Positions 16,785 to 25,226 of a stretch of 64,000 bases of DNA are shown here, one piece after another. The stretch covers positions 310,001-374,000 of the forward strand of contig NZ_QGGP01000003.1 of assembly GCF_003148645.1 (NCBI RefSeq), written 5' to 3'. Source of the stretch: Xanthomarina spongicola (GTDB lineage Bacteria; Bacteroidota; Bacteroidia; Flavobacteriales; Flavobacteriaceae). Position 1 is the stretch's first letter. Each line of letters begins with the position of its first letter. Under the pieces are notes generated by a model. It saw nothing but the letters and a program-made list of their open reading frames with translations, did not search any database and had not been told where the DNA came from. Both the position numbers and the translations under genes were made by a program.

Positions 16785-18821
16785 TTATTTTTTAATTAAA
16801 CCAGCACGTTTTAGTAGTGCTTCTGGTTTTGGTTCTTGACCTCTAAAACGTTTGTAGAGAATCATTGGATCTTCGGTTCCACCTTGAGATAATACATGTT
16901 CTTTGAATTTTGTAGCAACCTCTTTGTTAAAGATGCCTTCTTCTTTAAAATATTCAAAAGCATCTGCATCTAAAACTTCAGCCCATTTGTAACTGTAATA
17001 GCCAGAACTATAACCACCTTGAAATATATGTGAAAATGAGGTGCTCATACAATTTTCAGCCACATCTGGATATAGTTTTGTGTTTTCAAAAGCTTTCTCT
17101 TCGTGTTTTTTTACATCTTTTATGGTCTCTGGCGACTCGCCAGCATGCCAACTCATATCTAACAGACCAAAACTTATTTGACGTAAGGTTTGCATGCCTT
17201 CATGGAAAGTTGATGACGCTTTGATTTTTTTGATTAAATCCATTGGAATCACGTCTCCAGTTTCATAATGTGTGGCAAATAACTCTAAGGCTTCTTTTTC
17301 GAAACACCAGTTTTCTAGTATTTGACTTGGTAATTCTACAAAGTCCCAAAAGACACTAGTTCCTGAGATACTTGGATAAGTTGTGTTGGCTAGCATGCCA
17401 TGAAGCGCATGGCCAAATTCATGAAATAAGGTAGTAACTTCATTAAAAGTTAAAAGTGAAGGCTTGCTTTTTGTAGGCTTAGTAAAATTGCAAACAATGG
17501 AAATATGTGGACGTGAGTTTTCACCATTTTTAATGTATTGTGGTTTGTATGATGTCATCCAGGCACCATTTCGTTTTCCAGGTCTTGGAAAAAAATCTGC
17601 ATAAAAAACAGAAACCAATTCGCCTTTATTGTTAGTAACTTTATAAGTTAAAACATCTTCGTGATATTTGTCAATAGTAGAAATTTCTTCAAAATGTAAA
17701 TCATAAAGTTTTTCTGAAATATTAAAAACACCTTGAATTACATTTTCTAGTTTAAAATATGGTTTTAGTTTTTCATCGTCTAAATTAAATAGCTTCTGTT
17801 TTAATTTTTCGGCATAATAAGACGCGTCCCATTTTTGAAGTTGATCTATATTGTCAAGCTCTTTTGCAAAAGTTTCAAGGTCTTTAAACTCTTTTAAAGC
17901 AGCTGGTTTTGCTTTTTCTAAAAGCTCATTTAAAAAAGACTCTACTTTCTCAGGAGTTTTTGCCATGCGTTCTTCTAGTACAAAATGAGCATGCGTTTTA
18001 TAGCCTAATAATTTGGCTCTCTGGTAACGTAATTTTGCAATTTGTAGAACATTTTCCTGATTGTCTAAAGTGTCATTTTTAAAGGCTTTGGCTCCAGAAG
18101 CTATGGCTAGTTTTTTTCGTAATTCCCGATTGTCAGCATAAGTCATAAATGGAATATAACTCGGATAATCTAAGGTTATTAACCAACCTTCTTTATTTTT
18201 GGCTTCGGCTAATTGTTTAGCAGCTTCTATAGCTCCTTCTGGTAATCCAGCTAAATGGTCTTTATTAGTTAATAGCATCTCAAACTTATTGGTTTCTGCT
18301 AAAACATTTTCGCCAAACTTAAGTTTTAATTTGCTTAACTCTTTATCAATTTCTCTTAGCTGTTGTTTCTTATCTTCTTGTAAATTGGCACCATTTCTTG
18401 AGAAGCTTTTATATTTTTTATCTAAAAGTGTTTCTTGTTCAGTAGATAAGTCTAAAGAGTTTTTTTCTTCATAAACCGTTTTTATACGTTTAAAAAGAGA
18501 TTCGTTTAAAGTGATGTCGTTACTAAATTCAGTTAATAATGGAGAGACCTCTTGTGCTATATTTTGAATTTCCTCGTTAGTTTCAGCCGAATTTAAATTG
18601 AAAAAAATACTTGAAATTCTATCTAATTCTTCGCCTGAAAAGTCAAGAGCTTCAACTGTATTTTTAAAAGTTGGTTTTTCAGAATTATAAGTTATGGTGT
18701 CAATTTCTTTTTTTGCTTTTTCTATCGCTTTTTTAAAAGCTGGTAGAAAGTCATTGTTTTTAATTTTTGAAAAAGGAGCAGTTTGAAACTGGGTATCAAA
18801 TGGTTTGTTAAGAATATTCAT
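16785..18821 (-). CDS. M3 family metallopeptidase (oligopeptidase A / dipeptidyl carboxypeptidase type)
   Basis: The 678-residue zinc peptidase carries the M3 active-site motif FHEFGHALHGML (HEFGH about 467-471). The downstream zinc-ligand region is ENWCFEKEAL. The C terminus has FSHIFQGGYSSGYYSYKW, the hinge/substrate-binding tyrosine-rich loop of the family. It cleaves short peptides, probably in the cytoplasm since no signal peptide is seen (N terminus MNILNKPFDTQFQTAPF). Length and sequence fit the Dcp/PrlC branch; I would not choose between the two. A small secreted-protein gene follows after 4 bp. Confidence 0.93.
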   Translation of the reverse strand: MNILNKPFDTQFQTAPFSKIKNNDFLPAFKKAIEKAKKEIDTITYNSEKPTFKNTVEALDFSGEELDRISSIFFNLNSAETNEEIQNIAQEVSPLLTEFSNDITLNESLFKRIKTVYEEKNSLDLSTEQETLLDKKYKSFSRNGANLQEDKKQQLREIDKELSKLKLKFGENVLAETNKFEMLLTNKDHLAGLPEGAIEAAKQLAEAKNKEGWLITLDYPSYIPFMTYADNRELRKKLAIASGAKAFKNDTLDNQENVLQIAKLRYQRAKLLGYKTHAHFVLEERMAKTPEKVESFLNELLEKAKPAALKEFKDLETFAKELDNIDQLQKWDASYYAEKLKQKLFNLDDEKLKPYFKLENVIQGVFNISEKLYDLHFEEISTIDKYHEDVLTYKVTNNKGELVSVFYADFFPRPGKRNGAWMTSYKPQYIKNGENSRPHISIVCNFTKPTKSKPSLLTFNEVTTLFHEFGHALHGMLANTTYPSISGTSVFWDFVELPSQILENWCFEKEALELFATHYETGDVIPMDLIKKIKASSTFHEGMQTLRQISFGLLDMSWHAGESPETIKDVKKHEEKAFENTKLYPDVAENCMSTSFSHIFQGGYSSGYYSYKWAEVLDADAFEYFKEEGIFNKEVATKFKEHVLSQGGTEDPMILYKRFRGQEPKPEALLKRAGLIKK

Positions 18822-18993
18822 TTATTGTATGAGTGTATCTATAAATCTATGTCTTATTTTTCTTACTAAGAGATTGATTTTCTGATTATTAACTTTATTT
18901 TAAGAGTTTATTTGAATTTAAATTCTACTTTTGCATCAGATTTTTCATGAGAGTTTATAAGTGACTCTTTTAAATAATTGATTAATAGCGTTT

Positions 18994-19019
18994 AAAACCT
19001 CGGCTTCGGTCGAGGTTTT
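18994..19019 (-). terminator. Intrinsic terminator after purE
   Basis: A 9-bp stem (AAAACCTCG with CGAGGTTTT) and an 8-nt GCTTCGGT loop directly abut the purE stop. On the minus strand the stem ends in a U-rich run. Confidence 0.85.
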
Positions 19020-19502
19020 TTATTTTAAATCTTTTGAAGATTCAATAACTTTTGCTTTTAATCCTTCTTTATAAAGAACAATTTTGTCTAAAACGCATGT
19101 GTCTGAACTACCAATTATTTGTGCTGCTAAAATGCCTGCATTTTTTGCGCCATTTAGCGCTACTGTAGCTACAGGAACACCACCAGGCATTTGAAGTATT
19201 GATAAGATAGAATCCCAGCCATCTATAGAATTACTGCTTTTTACAGGAACTCCAATAACAGGAAGTGGAGATAAAGATGCTATCATTCCTGGTAGATGTG
19301 CTGCTCCACCAGCTCCAGCAATAATGACTGAAAATCCACGTGTATGTGCATTTTTACCATAATCGAATAACTTTTCTGGTGTTCTATGTGCAGAAACAAT
19401 ATCGACTTCTATCTCGATATCAAAACCAGTTAAAATATCTATAGCTTCTTGCATTACTGGAAGATCGCTTTTGCTTCCCATGATTATTCCTACTTTGCTC
19501 AT
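19020..19502 (-). CDS. purE: N5-carboxyaminoimidazole ribonucleotide mutase
   Basis: PurE converts N5-CAIR to CAIR in de novo purine synthesis, working with PurK. The 160-residue protein shows the class I signature MGSKSDLPVM (8-17), VSAHRTPEKLFDY with the catalytic His, and IIAGAGGAAHLPGMIAS. Its partner purK lies immediately upstream on the same strand, separated by a 90-bp spacer that holds a large inverted repeat. The gene ends at a strong terminator. Confidence 0.97.
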   Translation of the reverse strand: MSKVGIIMGSKSDLPVMQEAIDILTGFDIEIEVDIVSAHRTPEKLFDYGKNAHTRGFSVIIAGAGGAAHLPGMIASLSPLPVIGVPVKSSNSIDGWDSILSILQMPGGVPVATVALNGAKNAGILAAQIIGSSDTCVLDKIVLYKEGLKAKVIESSKDLK

Positions 19503-19522
19503 AAAACAGATGCTTTTTGTAA

Positions 19523-19587
19523 GGTCGAGCGCAGTCGAACCTTTATCAACTTAATTATTTATAATAACCTCTCGACTGCGCTCGAGG
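19523..19587. repeat. Perfect 14-bp inverted repeat in the purK-purE spacer
   Basis: TCGAGCGCAGTCGA (19524-19537) and its exact reverse complement (19572-19585) are 34 bp apart. Each arm is itself partly self-complementary. It fills most of the spacer between the two co-oriented genes and would fold into a long hairpin in a purK-purE transcript. A decayed relative is at 25018-25096. Confidence 0.7.
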
Positions 19588-19592
19588 AGACA

Positions 19593-20747
19593 TTATTGAC
19601 TTATAACTTTAATCGTGTTTTTTACTTCTTCTGCAATCTTTCTTGCTTCATTTAAATCTTCATTCACTATGGTAACATGTCCCATTTTTCTAAATGGTCT
19701 GGTTTGTTTTTTGCCATAAATGTGTGGTGTTACACCAGGCATTTTCATGATGTCTTCAATATTTTGATAAATTACATTTCCAGTATAACCTTCAGCACCA
19801 ACCAAATTTACCATAATTCCACCAACTTTACTATCAGTTTTTCCTAATGGTAAATTTAAAATGGCTCTTAAGTGTTGTTCAAATTGTGAAGTATAACTTG
19901 ATTCTATGGTATGATGACCAGAATTATGAGGTCTTGGCGCTACCTCATTAACTAAAATATTATCTTCTTTAGTTTGAAACATTTCTACAGCTAACAAGCC
20001 TACATGATTAAACGCTTTGGAGACTTTAAGAGCAACATCTATAGCTTTTTTTGCTACTTTTTCATCTATTCGTGCAGGACAAATTACATATTCTACTTGA
20101 TTGGCTTCTGGATGAAACTCCATCTCTACAACTGGATAAGTTGAAACTTCTCCTTGATTATTTCTTGCAACTATAACAGCTAATTCGTTTTTAAAGGGAA
20201 TCATATCTTCAGCAATACATTCCACATTTGGTAAGCCTTCTAAATCGGCTTCCGTTCTAATAATTTTCACTCCTGTTCCATCATAACCAAATTGAGCACT
20301 TTTCCATACAAAAGGAAATTCTAAACCTCCATTGTGTATAGCATCTAAAATTTCAGAAGAATAAGCAAACCTTGAAAAATCGGCTGTTGGAATGTCGTGA
20401 TCTCTATAAAACAATTTTTGCTTGGCTTTATTTTGAATTACACGTAAGGTTTTAGAAGAAGGATATACTTTCACACCTTCCTTTTCTAAGGCTTCAAGAG
20501 CATCTGTGTTTACATTTTCAATTTCAAAGGTTAAGACATCGACATGTTTCCCAAAATTATAAACAGCATCATAATCCATTAAATCTCCTAAATGAAATTC
20601 GTTGCAGGCAACTTTACAAGGAGCGTCAATACTAGCATCTAAAACAGACGTATAAATATCAAATTTCCTGGTATCGTAAAGTAACATTTTACCTAATTGT
20701 CCACCACCAAGAATACCAAGTTTAAAAGTTGAAGAGAAAAAATTCAT
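19593..20747 (-). CDS. purK: N5-carboxyaminoimidazole ribonucleotide synthase
   Basis: PurK is an ATP-grasp enzyme that forms N5-CAIR from AIR, bicarbonate and ATP. The 384-residue protein has LGILGGGQLGKML at the N terminus, FPFVWKSAQFGYDGTGV as the ATP-grasp lysine/glycine loop, and NEVAPRPHNSGHHTIE as the metal/phosphate-binding segment. The start at 20747 was chosen because the in-frame TTG at 20765 lies inside the -7 box. It is followed by purE. The promoter is divergent from that of hpt-adk, another purine gene. Confidence 0.97.
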   Translation of the reverse strand: MNFFSSTFKLGILGGGQLGKMLLYDTRKFDIYTSVLDASIDAPCKVACNEFHLGDLMDYDAVYNFGKHVDVLTFEIENVNTDALEALEKEGVKVYPSSKTLRVIQNKAKQKLFYRDHDIPTADFSRFAYSSEILDAIHNGGLEFPFVWKSAQFGYDGTGVKIIRTEADLEGLPNVECIAEDMIPFKNELAVIVARNNQGEVSTYPVVEMEFHPEANQVEYVICPARIDEKVAKKAIDVALKVSKAFNHVGLLAVEMFQTKEDNILVNEVAPRPHNSGHHTIESSYTSQFEQHLRAILNLPLGKTDSKVGGIMVNLVGAEGYTGNVIYQNIEDIMKMPGVTPHIYGKKQTRPFRKMGHVTIVNEDLNEARKIAEEVKNTIKVISQ

Positions 20748-20762
20748 TGATTCGATTTTCCA

Positions 20763-20770
20763 CAAAAGTA
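20763..20770 (-). promoter_or_regulatory. -7 promoter box of purK-purE
   Basis: The minus strand reads TACTTTTG, an exact match, 16 bp before the purK ATG. It overlaps the rejected upstream TTG codon. Confidence 0.7.
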
Positions 20771-20845
20771 CAAATCAAAACCCTTTGAAAAAAACTAAAA
20801 CCGAAACAATCTAAATTAGAATTCGCAAAACGTTAATCAAATGAT

Positions 20846-20853
20846 TATCTTTG
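20846..20853 (+). promoter_or_regulatory. -7 promoter box of hpt-adk
   Basis: TATCTTTG is an exact match. It lies inside the upstream end of the open frame (ATG at 20841), so that ATG cannot be in the transcript and the GTG at 20874 is preferred. Confidence 0.7.
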
Positions 20854-20873
20854 CATTTCTAAAAATTAAACAA

Positions 20874-21983
20874 GTGGTTAAGCTTCACGATTTACAATTC
20901 AAACCTTTTATTTCTGAAGAAGAAATACAGAAGACTGTTCAACGAATGGCAAATGAGATTGCCAACAACCTAAAAGATGAAGTTCCGGTATTTATTGGAA
21001 TCTTAAATGGGTCTTTTATGTTTGTTAGCGATTTTGTAAAAAAATATCCAAATCCTTGCGAAGTAACTTTTATAAAATTGGCTTCATACGAAGGAGTAAA
21101 ATCTACTGAAGACATTCAGCGATTAATTGGATTGACACAAGATTTAAGTGGAAGAACAGTAGTTATACTGGAAGATATTATAGACTCTGGAAATACTCTT
21201 GAGGAAGTTCATAGAATTTTTAAAAATGCAAATGTAAAACAACTCATTATTGCTACGTTATTTTACAAACCTGAAGCTTATAAAAAAGATTATAAATTAC
21301 ATTATGTAGGTATAGAAATACCAGATAAATTCATTGTTGGCTATGGTTTAGATTACAATGGTTTAGGTAGAGATTTACCTTCAGTATATCAATTAAAAAC
21401 AACACAACACATGACAAATTTAGTGCTATTTGGACCTCCTGGAGCAGGTAAAGGAACACAGGCAAATTTTTTAAAAGAAAAATACAATTTAATTCATATC
21501 TCAACTGGAGATGTATTTCGTTTTAATATAAAAAATGAAACAGCTCTTGGTATGCTAGCTAAATCTTATATGGATAAAGGTGAACTAGTTCCTGATCAGG
21601 TTACAATTGATATGTTAAATGCTGAAGTTGAAAAAAATTCGGATGCAAATGGTTTTATCTTTGATGGTTTTCCAAGAACAAATGCACAAGCTGATGCTTT
21701 AGATAAATTAATGGATAGTAAAGATTCTCAAATTAATGCTATGGTAGCCCTTGAAGTTGCAGATGAAGTTTTAGTACAACGTTTATTAGAGAGAGGTAAG
21801 ACAAGTGGTCGTGCTGATGATGCTGATGAAAACATTATTAGAAATAGAATTAAAGAATACTACAACAAAACAGCTATATTAAAGGATTATTATTCTGCAC
21901 AGAATAAATATTTTGGAGTGGATGGTGTTGGAAGCATCGAAGATATTACTAAAAGACTAAGTGAAGTAATAGATAAATTATAA
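20874..21983 (+). CDS. adk: Hypoxanthine phosphoribosyltransferase-adenylate kinase fusion
   Basis: The 369-residue protein joins two purine enzymes. Residues about 1-175 are an HPRT (hypoxanthine/guanine + PRPP to IMP/GMP), with VVILEDIIDSGNTLEEV as the PRPP loop and LASYEGVKSTEDI upstream. Residues about 180-369 are adenylate kinase (AMP + ATP to 2 ADP), with P-loop FGPPGAGKGTQ, DGFPRTNAQADAL and a short lid RGKTSGRADD. The start is GTG 20874, since the earlier ATG lies ahead of the -7 box. An internal ATG at 21411 exactly at the adk boundary could also yield free Adk. I recall similar fused proteins in other Flavobacteriaceae. Confidence 0.93.
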   Translation: MVKLHDLQFKPFISEEEIQKTVQRMANEIANNLKDEVPVFIGILNGSFMFVSDFVKKYPNPCEVTFIKLASYEGVKSTEDIQRLIGLTQDLSGRTVVILEDIIDSGNTLEEVHRIFKNANVKQLIIATLFYKPEAYKKDYKLHYVGIEIPDKFIVGYGLDYNGLGRDLPSVYQLKTTQHMTNLVLFGPPGAGKGTQANFLKEKYNLIHISTGDVFRFNIKNETALGMLAKSYMDKGELVPDQVTIDMLNAEVEKNSDANGFIFDGFPRTNAQADALDKLMDSKDSQINAMVALEVADEVLVQRLLERGKTSGRADDADENIIRNRIKEYYNKTAILKDYYSAQNKYFGVDGVGSIEDITKRLSEVIDKL

Positions 21984-22001
21984 TTTATTATTTCTGTGTA
22001 A

Positions 22002-22014
22002 ACAGGAATCTTAT
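22002..22014. repeat. Half copy of an intergenic repeat
   Basis: ACAGGAATCTTAT is identical to 43384-43396, one arm of the palindromic element before rarA. It lies in the 89-bp adk-obg spacer. Confidence 0.4.
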
Positions 22015-22048
22015 AAAAGTTTTCGAAAAATTATTTTAATTAAAAATA

Positions 22049-22066
22049 TTCCCACTTTCGTGGGAA
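22049..22066 (+). promoter_or_regulatory. Hairpin just before the obg start codon
   Basis: TTCCCAC-TTTC-GTGGGAA is a perfect 7-bp stem with a 4-nt loop ending 6 bp before the ATG. It is either an intergenic repeat or a translation-affecting leader structure. There is no U-run, so it is not a terminator. Confidence 0.5.
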
Positions 22067-22072
22067 GCAAAC

Positions 22073-23071
22073 ATGACAGAAGGAAATTTTGTTGATTACG
22101 TTAAATTGCATGTGTCTTCCGGAAAAGGAGGTAAGGGTTCTATGCACTTACATCGAGAGAAATTTATAGAAAAAGGAGGTCCAGATGGAGGAGATGGTGG
22201 ACGAGGTGGTCATGTTATTATGAGAGGAAACTCTAATTTATGGACACTCTATACGTATAAATTTAAAAGACATTTTAGAGCTGGACATGGTGAACATGGA
22301 AGTAAAAGTAGAAGTACTGGAGCAGATGGAGCAGATGTGTATATGGATGTGCCTTTAGGAACCATAGTAAGAGACAGAGAAACTAACGAAATTATCTTTG
22401 AAATTACTGAGGATGGTGAAGAAAGAATTATCGCTAAAGGTGGTATGGGAGGACGTGGTAACTGGCACTTTAAAACTCCAACAAATCAAACACCTAGATA
22501 TGCGCAACCAGGAACACCTGGCGAAGAAATAGATATTATTTTAGAACTGAAAGTACTAGCAGATGTTGGTCTGGTTGGATTTCCAAATGCTGGGAAATCT
22601 ACTTTACTTTCTGTAGTTAGTTCGGCTAAGCCTAAAATAGCCGATTACGAGTTTACAACCTTAAAACCTAATTTAGGAATTGTAGAATATAGAGATTTTA
22701 AATCCTTTGTCATGGCAGATATTCCTGGAATTATTGAAGGAGCTGCCGAAGGAAAAGGTCTTGGTCATTACTTTTTACGCCATATTGAGCGTAATTCGGT
22801 TTTGTTGTTTTTAATTCCTGCAGATGCCGACGATATTAGAAAACAGTACGATATTCTTTTAGATGAACTAAAGCGTTACAACCCTGAAATACTTGATAAG
22901 GAACGCTTTATTATTATCTCTAAAAGCGATATGTTAGACGAAGAATTAAAAGCAGAACTGAAAGCAGAATTAGATAAAACACTTCCTGTAGATTATATGT
23001 TTGTTTCTTCGGTAGCTCAACAAGGGCTTACCGAGTTAAAAGATAAACTTTGGAAGATGTTGAACGATTAG
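22073..23071 (+). CDS. obg: Obg family GTPase
   Basis: Obg (CgtA/ObgE) is an essential GTPase associated with the 50S subunit and stress signalling. The 332-residue protein starts with the glycine-rich Obg fold ([27 protein letters not shown]). The G domain follows: G1 GFPNAGKS (about 167-174), switch [11 protein letters not shown]3 [13 protein letters not shown] and G4 SKSD. The variable C-terminal OCT domain is missing, as in many Bacteroidota. It follows hpt-adk by 89 bp and may share its transcript. A compact hairpin sits in front of the ATG. Confidence 0.95.
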   Translation: MTEGNFVDYVKLHVSSGKGGKGSMHLHREKFIEKGGPDGGDGGRGGHVIMRGNSNLWTLYTYKFKRHFRAGHGEHGSKSRSTGADGADVYMDVPLGTIVRDRETNEIIFEITEDGEERIIAKGGMGGRGNWHFKTPTNQTPRYAQPGTPGEEIDIILELKVLADVGLVGFPNAGKSTLLSVVSSAKPKIADYEFTTLKPNLGIVEYRDFKSFVMADIPGIIEGAAEGKGLGHYFLRHIERNSVLLFLIPADADDIRKQYDILLDELKRYNPEILDKERFIIISKSDMLDEELKAELKAELDKTLPVDYMFVSSVAQQGLTELKDKLWKMLND

Positions 23072-23077
23072 TTCCTT

Positions 23078-23791
23078 ATGAAACAACGCATAAAAAACAT
23101 TGTTGAAATTAACGATAATAGGACTAGTAAAGTTTTTGCTATTTTTATTCAAGTATTGATTTTAGTTTCTATAATAACATTTACTTTAGAAACCATACCT
23201 GATTTAAAGCCACAAACAAGAACTATTTTATATGTTATAGAAGTTTTTAGCGTGATTGTTTTTACTATAGAATACCTTTTGCGTATTTATGTGTCTGAAA
23301 GAAAGCTCAAATTTATATTTAGTTTCTATGGCATTATAGATTTACTAGCCATTTTACCATTTTATCTAAGTTTTGGAGTGGATTTACGCTCGTTAAGAGC
23401 ATTACGCTTTTTAAGACTTTTCAGAATTCTAAAGCTCGTACGTTATAATCGTGCGATGAATCATTTTACAACTGCTATTAAGTCGGCTAAAGAAGAAATA
23501 CTCCTATTTCTTTTTATTACTTTAATCTTAATTTATTTTGCTGCAGTAGGAATTTACTATTTCGAAAATGCGGCACAACCAGAACATTTCTCATCCATTT
23601 TTGATAGCTTATGGTGGGCAATTGTAACACTTACAACTGTAGGTTATGGTGATGTTTATCCAATAACTGTTGGAGGAAAAGTGTTTACTTTTTTTATCTT
23701 ATTAATTGGGTTAGGTATTGTTGCCATTCCCACAGGAATTATCTCTTCGGCCCTAACAAAATCTGTTGATAATAAAGAAACAGACAATTAA
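23078..23791 (+). CDS. Voltage-gated-type potassium channel (ion transport protein)
   Basis: The 237-residue protein has the six-helix layout of Kv channels. Four sensor helices include an arginine-rich S4 (LRSLRALRFLRLFRILKLV, about 105-125). The pore loop follows with the K+ selectivity filter in TLTTVGYGDVYP and the final helix IGLGIVAIPTGIIS. It acts in the inner membrane as a tetramer. The cytoplasmic tail is very short, with no RCK or cyclic-nucleotide domain, so gating by voltage or lipid is likely. The ATG is 6 bp after obg, suggesting co-transcription. Confidence 0.92.
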   Translation: MKQRIKNIVEINDNRTSKVFAIFIQVLILVSIITFTLETIPDLKPQTRTILYVIEVFSVIVFTIEYLLRIYVSERKLKFIFSFYGIIDLLAILPFYLSFGVDLRSLRALRFLRLFRILKLVRYNRAMNHFTTAIKSAKEEILLFLFITLILIYFAAVGIYYFENAAQPEHFSSIFDSLWWAIVTLTTVGYGDVYPITVGGKVFTFFILLIGLGIVAIPTGIISSALTKSVDNKETDN

Positions 23792-23818
23792 TTAGACATT
23801 ATTTTAAGGTGTATTTCT

Positions 23819-23826
23819 TATCTTTA
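23819..23826 (+). promoter_or_regulatory. Possible -7 box (TATCTTTA) of the DUF4136 gene
   Basis: This TAnnTTTA variant lies 8 bp before the ATG. Identical octamers precede the CBS gene (36084) and the gene at 41239. Confidence 0.4.
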
Positions 23827-23834
23827 AAATAAAA

Positions 23835-24344
23835 ATGAAAAAATTAGCCTCAATATTTTTTTTGTTATTCTTCATTTCCTGTGGTGTAACAGTTAATTAC
23901 GATTACGATAAAAGTACAGATTTCACCAAATATAAATCCTATAGTTATTTTGCTAATATGAATACGGGTTTGAGCGAATTGGATACCAAACGCTTTTTTA
24001 ATGAATTAGATGATGCTATGGCATTAAAAGGATTTACACTTGCTGAAGACTCAGAATTTATTATCAATATAGAAAGTACAATTTATCAGGAAACACAAAG
24101 TAGTTCTTCTGTTGGAGTTGGTGTAGGATCTGGAGGTGGAGGAGTTTCAGTTGGTATTCCAATAGGGCAAAGTAGTATTTCAAGACAAATAAAATTCGAT
24201 TTTGTCGATGCAGAAACCAATCAACTATTTTGGCAAGCAATAAGTAGTGAAGCAGATGTACTAACAGACAATCCTGAACAGCGTGAAGAAAAGTTCAAAA
24301 ATGTAGTTGCTAAAGTTTTAGAAGGATTTCCTCCAAAAAAATAA
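23835..24344 (+). CDS. DUF4136 lipoprotein
   Basis: The 169-residue protein has a lipoprotein signal (MKKLASIFFLLFFISC, Cys16 acylated). The DUF4136 pattern follows: VNYDYDKSTDFTKYKSYSYF at the start of the mature protein, a Gly/Ser-rich SVGVGVGSGGGGVSVGIPIG hairpin and LFWQAISSEAD near the end. The family is common as surface or periplasmic lipoproteins in Bacteroidota and Proteobacteria, and its function is unknown. It appears monocistronic. Confidence 0.88.
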   Translation: MKKLASIFFLLFFISCGVTVNYDYDKSTDFTKYKSYSYFANMNTGLSELDTKRFFNELDDAMALKGFTLAEDSEFIINIESTIYQETQSSSSVGVGVGSGGGGVSVGIPIGQSSISRQIKFDFVDAETNQLFWQAISSEADVLTDNPEQREEKFKNVVAKVLEGFPPKK

Positions 24345-24444
24345 AATATCTCTTTTAAACTTAATCTTTGCGTTAACTCTCTGTTAAATAGAAAGAGTAT
24401 ACACTTTGTTTTGTGTTATTTTAGTACCAACTAAACCAAATAAT

Positions 24445-25005
24445 ATGAAAACACTAGGAAAATTACTTGCCTTATTTATTGTATCTATTACTATTCATGC
24501 ACAAAATATGATTGGTCCACAAGAAGGCTTTACACCTCAAATTGGAACTATGGTTTCTATGCTAAACGATTTGAGCAACAGAGTAGAATACACTGTTAAA
24601 GACTTAAATACCGAAGAATTAGATTTTTTAATGGACGATAAAGCCAATAGAATAGGTTCTTTAATTATGCACTTAGCAGCAACTGAAGCTTTTTATCAGG
24701 TTTACACGTTTGAAAACAGAGAATTTAATAAGGAAGAAAAAGAACAATGGCAAGTTGCTATGGGACTTGGTGATGAAGCTCGAGAAGAGTATCAAGGGTT
24801 AGATGTTAATTATTATTTAGATATTTATAAAGCAGTTCGAGAAAAAACAATTGCTTTATTAAAGGAGAAAGACGATGCTTGGTTTGCTAGTGTTCCTAAA
24901 GGTTATAGCATGAATAATCATTGGGCTTGGTTTCATGTTATGGAGCATCAATCTAGTCATTTAGGTCAGATATTATTAATTAAAAAACGACTTCCAGAAA
25001 ATTAA
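24445..25005 (+). CDS. Secreted DinB-family protein
   Basis: The 186-residue protein has a signal peptide (MKTLGKLLALFIVSITIHAQ) followed by a DinB-like four-helix bundle. The metal triad of the family is recognisable: His in LIMHLAATEAFY, and HxxxH in VMEHQSSHLGQILLIKKRL. Such proteins are putative metal-dependent enzymes, often thiol-dependent transferases, but this one is predicted to be exported, which is less common. The start at 24445 was chosen because the signal peptide begins there; the upstream in-frame TTG (24406) adds an unlikely leader. Confidence 0.85.
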   Translation: MKTLGKLLALFIVSITIHAQNMIGPQEGFTPQIGTMVSMLNDLSNRVEYTVKDLNTEELDFLMDDKANRIGSLIMHLAATEAFYQVYTFENREFNKEEKEQWQVAMGLGDEAREEYQGLDVNYYLDIYKAVREKTIALLKEKDDAWFASVPKGYSMNNHWAWFHVMEHQSSHLGQILLIKKRLPEN

Positions 25006-25017
25006 AACCAATTGTCA

Positions 25018-25096
25018 GGTCGAGTACAGTTGAGACCTCATTTATAAATAGTCATGAAGTTCTCAACTTTAGTTTATCTTGAGCGTAGTCGAAAGG
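25018..25096. repeat. Decayed GGTCGAG...CTCGACC-type intergenic palindrome
   Basis: GGTCGAGTACAGTTGAGACC (25018-25037) is followed by TCTCAACT and CTTGAGCGTAGTCGAAAG near 25079-25096. The arms resemble those of the perfect element at 19523-19587 (core TCGAGnGnAGTCGA). Confidence 0.5.
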
Positions 25097-25128
25097 CTAG
25101 AACAGACAAAAACTATTTCCAGAAGAAT

Positions 25129-25156
25129 AAAAAAGAGGCTCTAGAGCCTCTTTTTT
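25129..25156. terminator. Bidirectional intrinsic terminator
   Basis: A 12-bp stem AAAAAAGAGGCT/AGCCTCTTTTTT with a CTAG loop lies between the convergent DinB and alpha-2-macroglobulin genes. It has U-runs in both orientations. Confidence 0.88.
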
Positions 25157-25226
25157 ATTTAATAAATATGCGTTAATTAATGGAGCATATCTTTATAATA
25201 TTAGTATTTATTGGAAGATTATAAAC

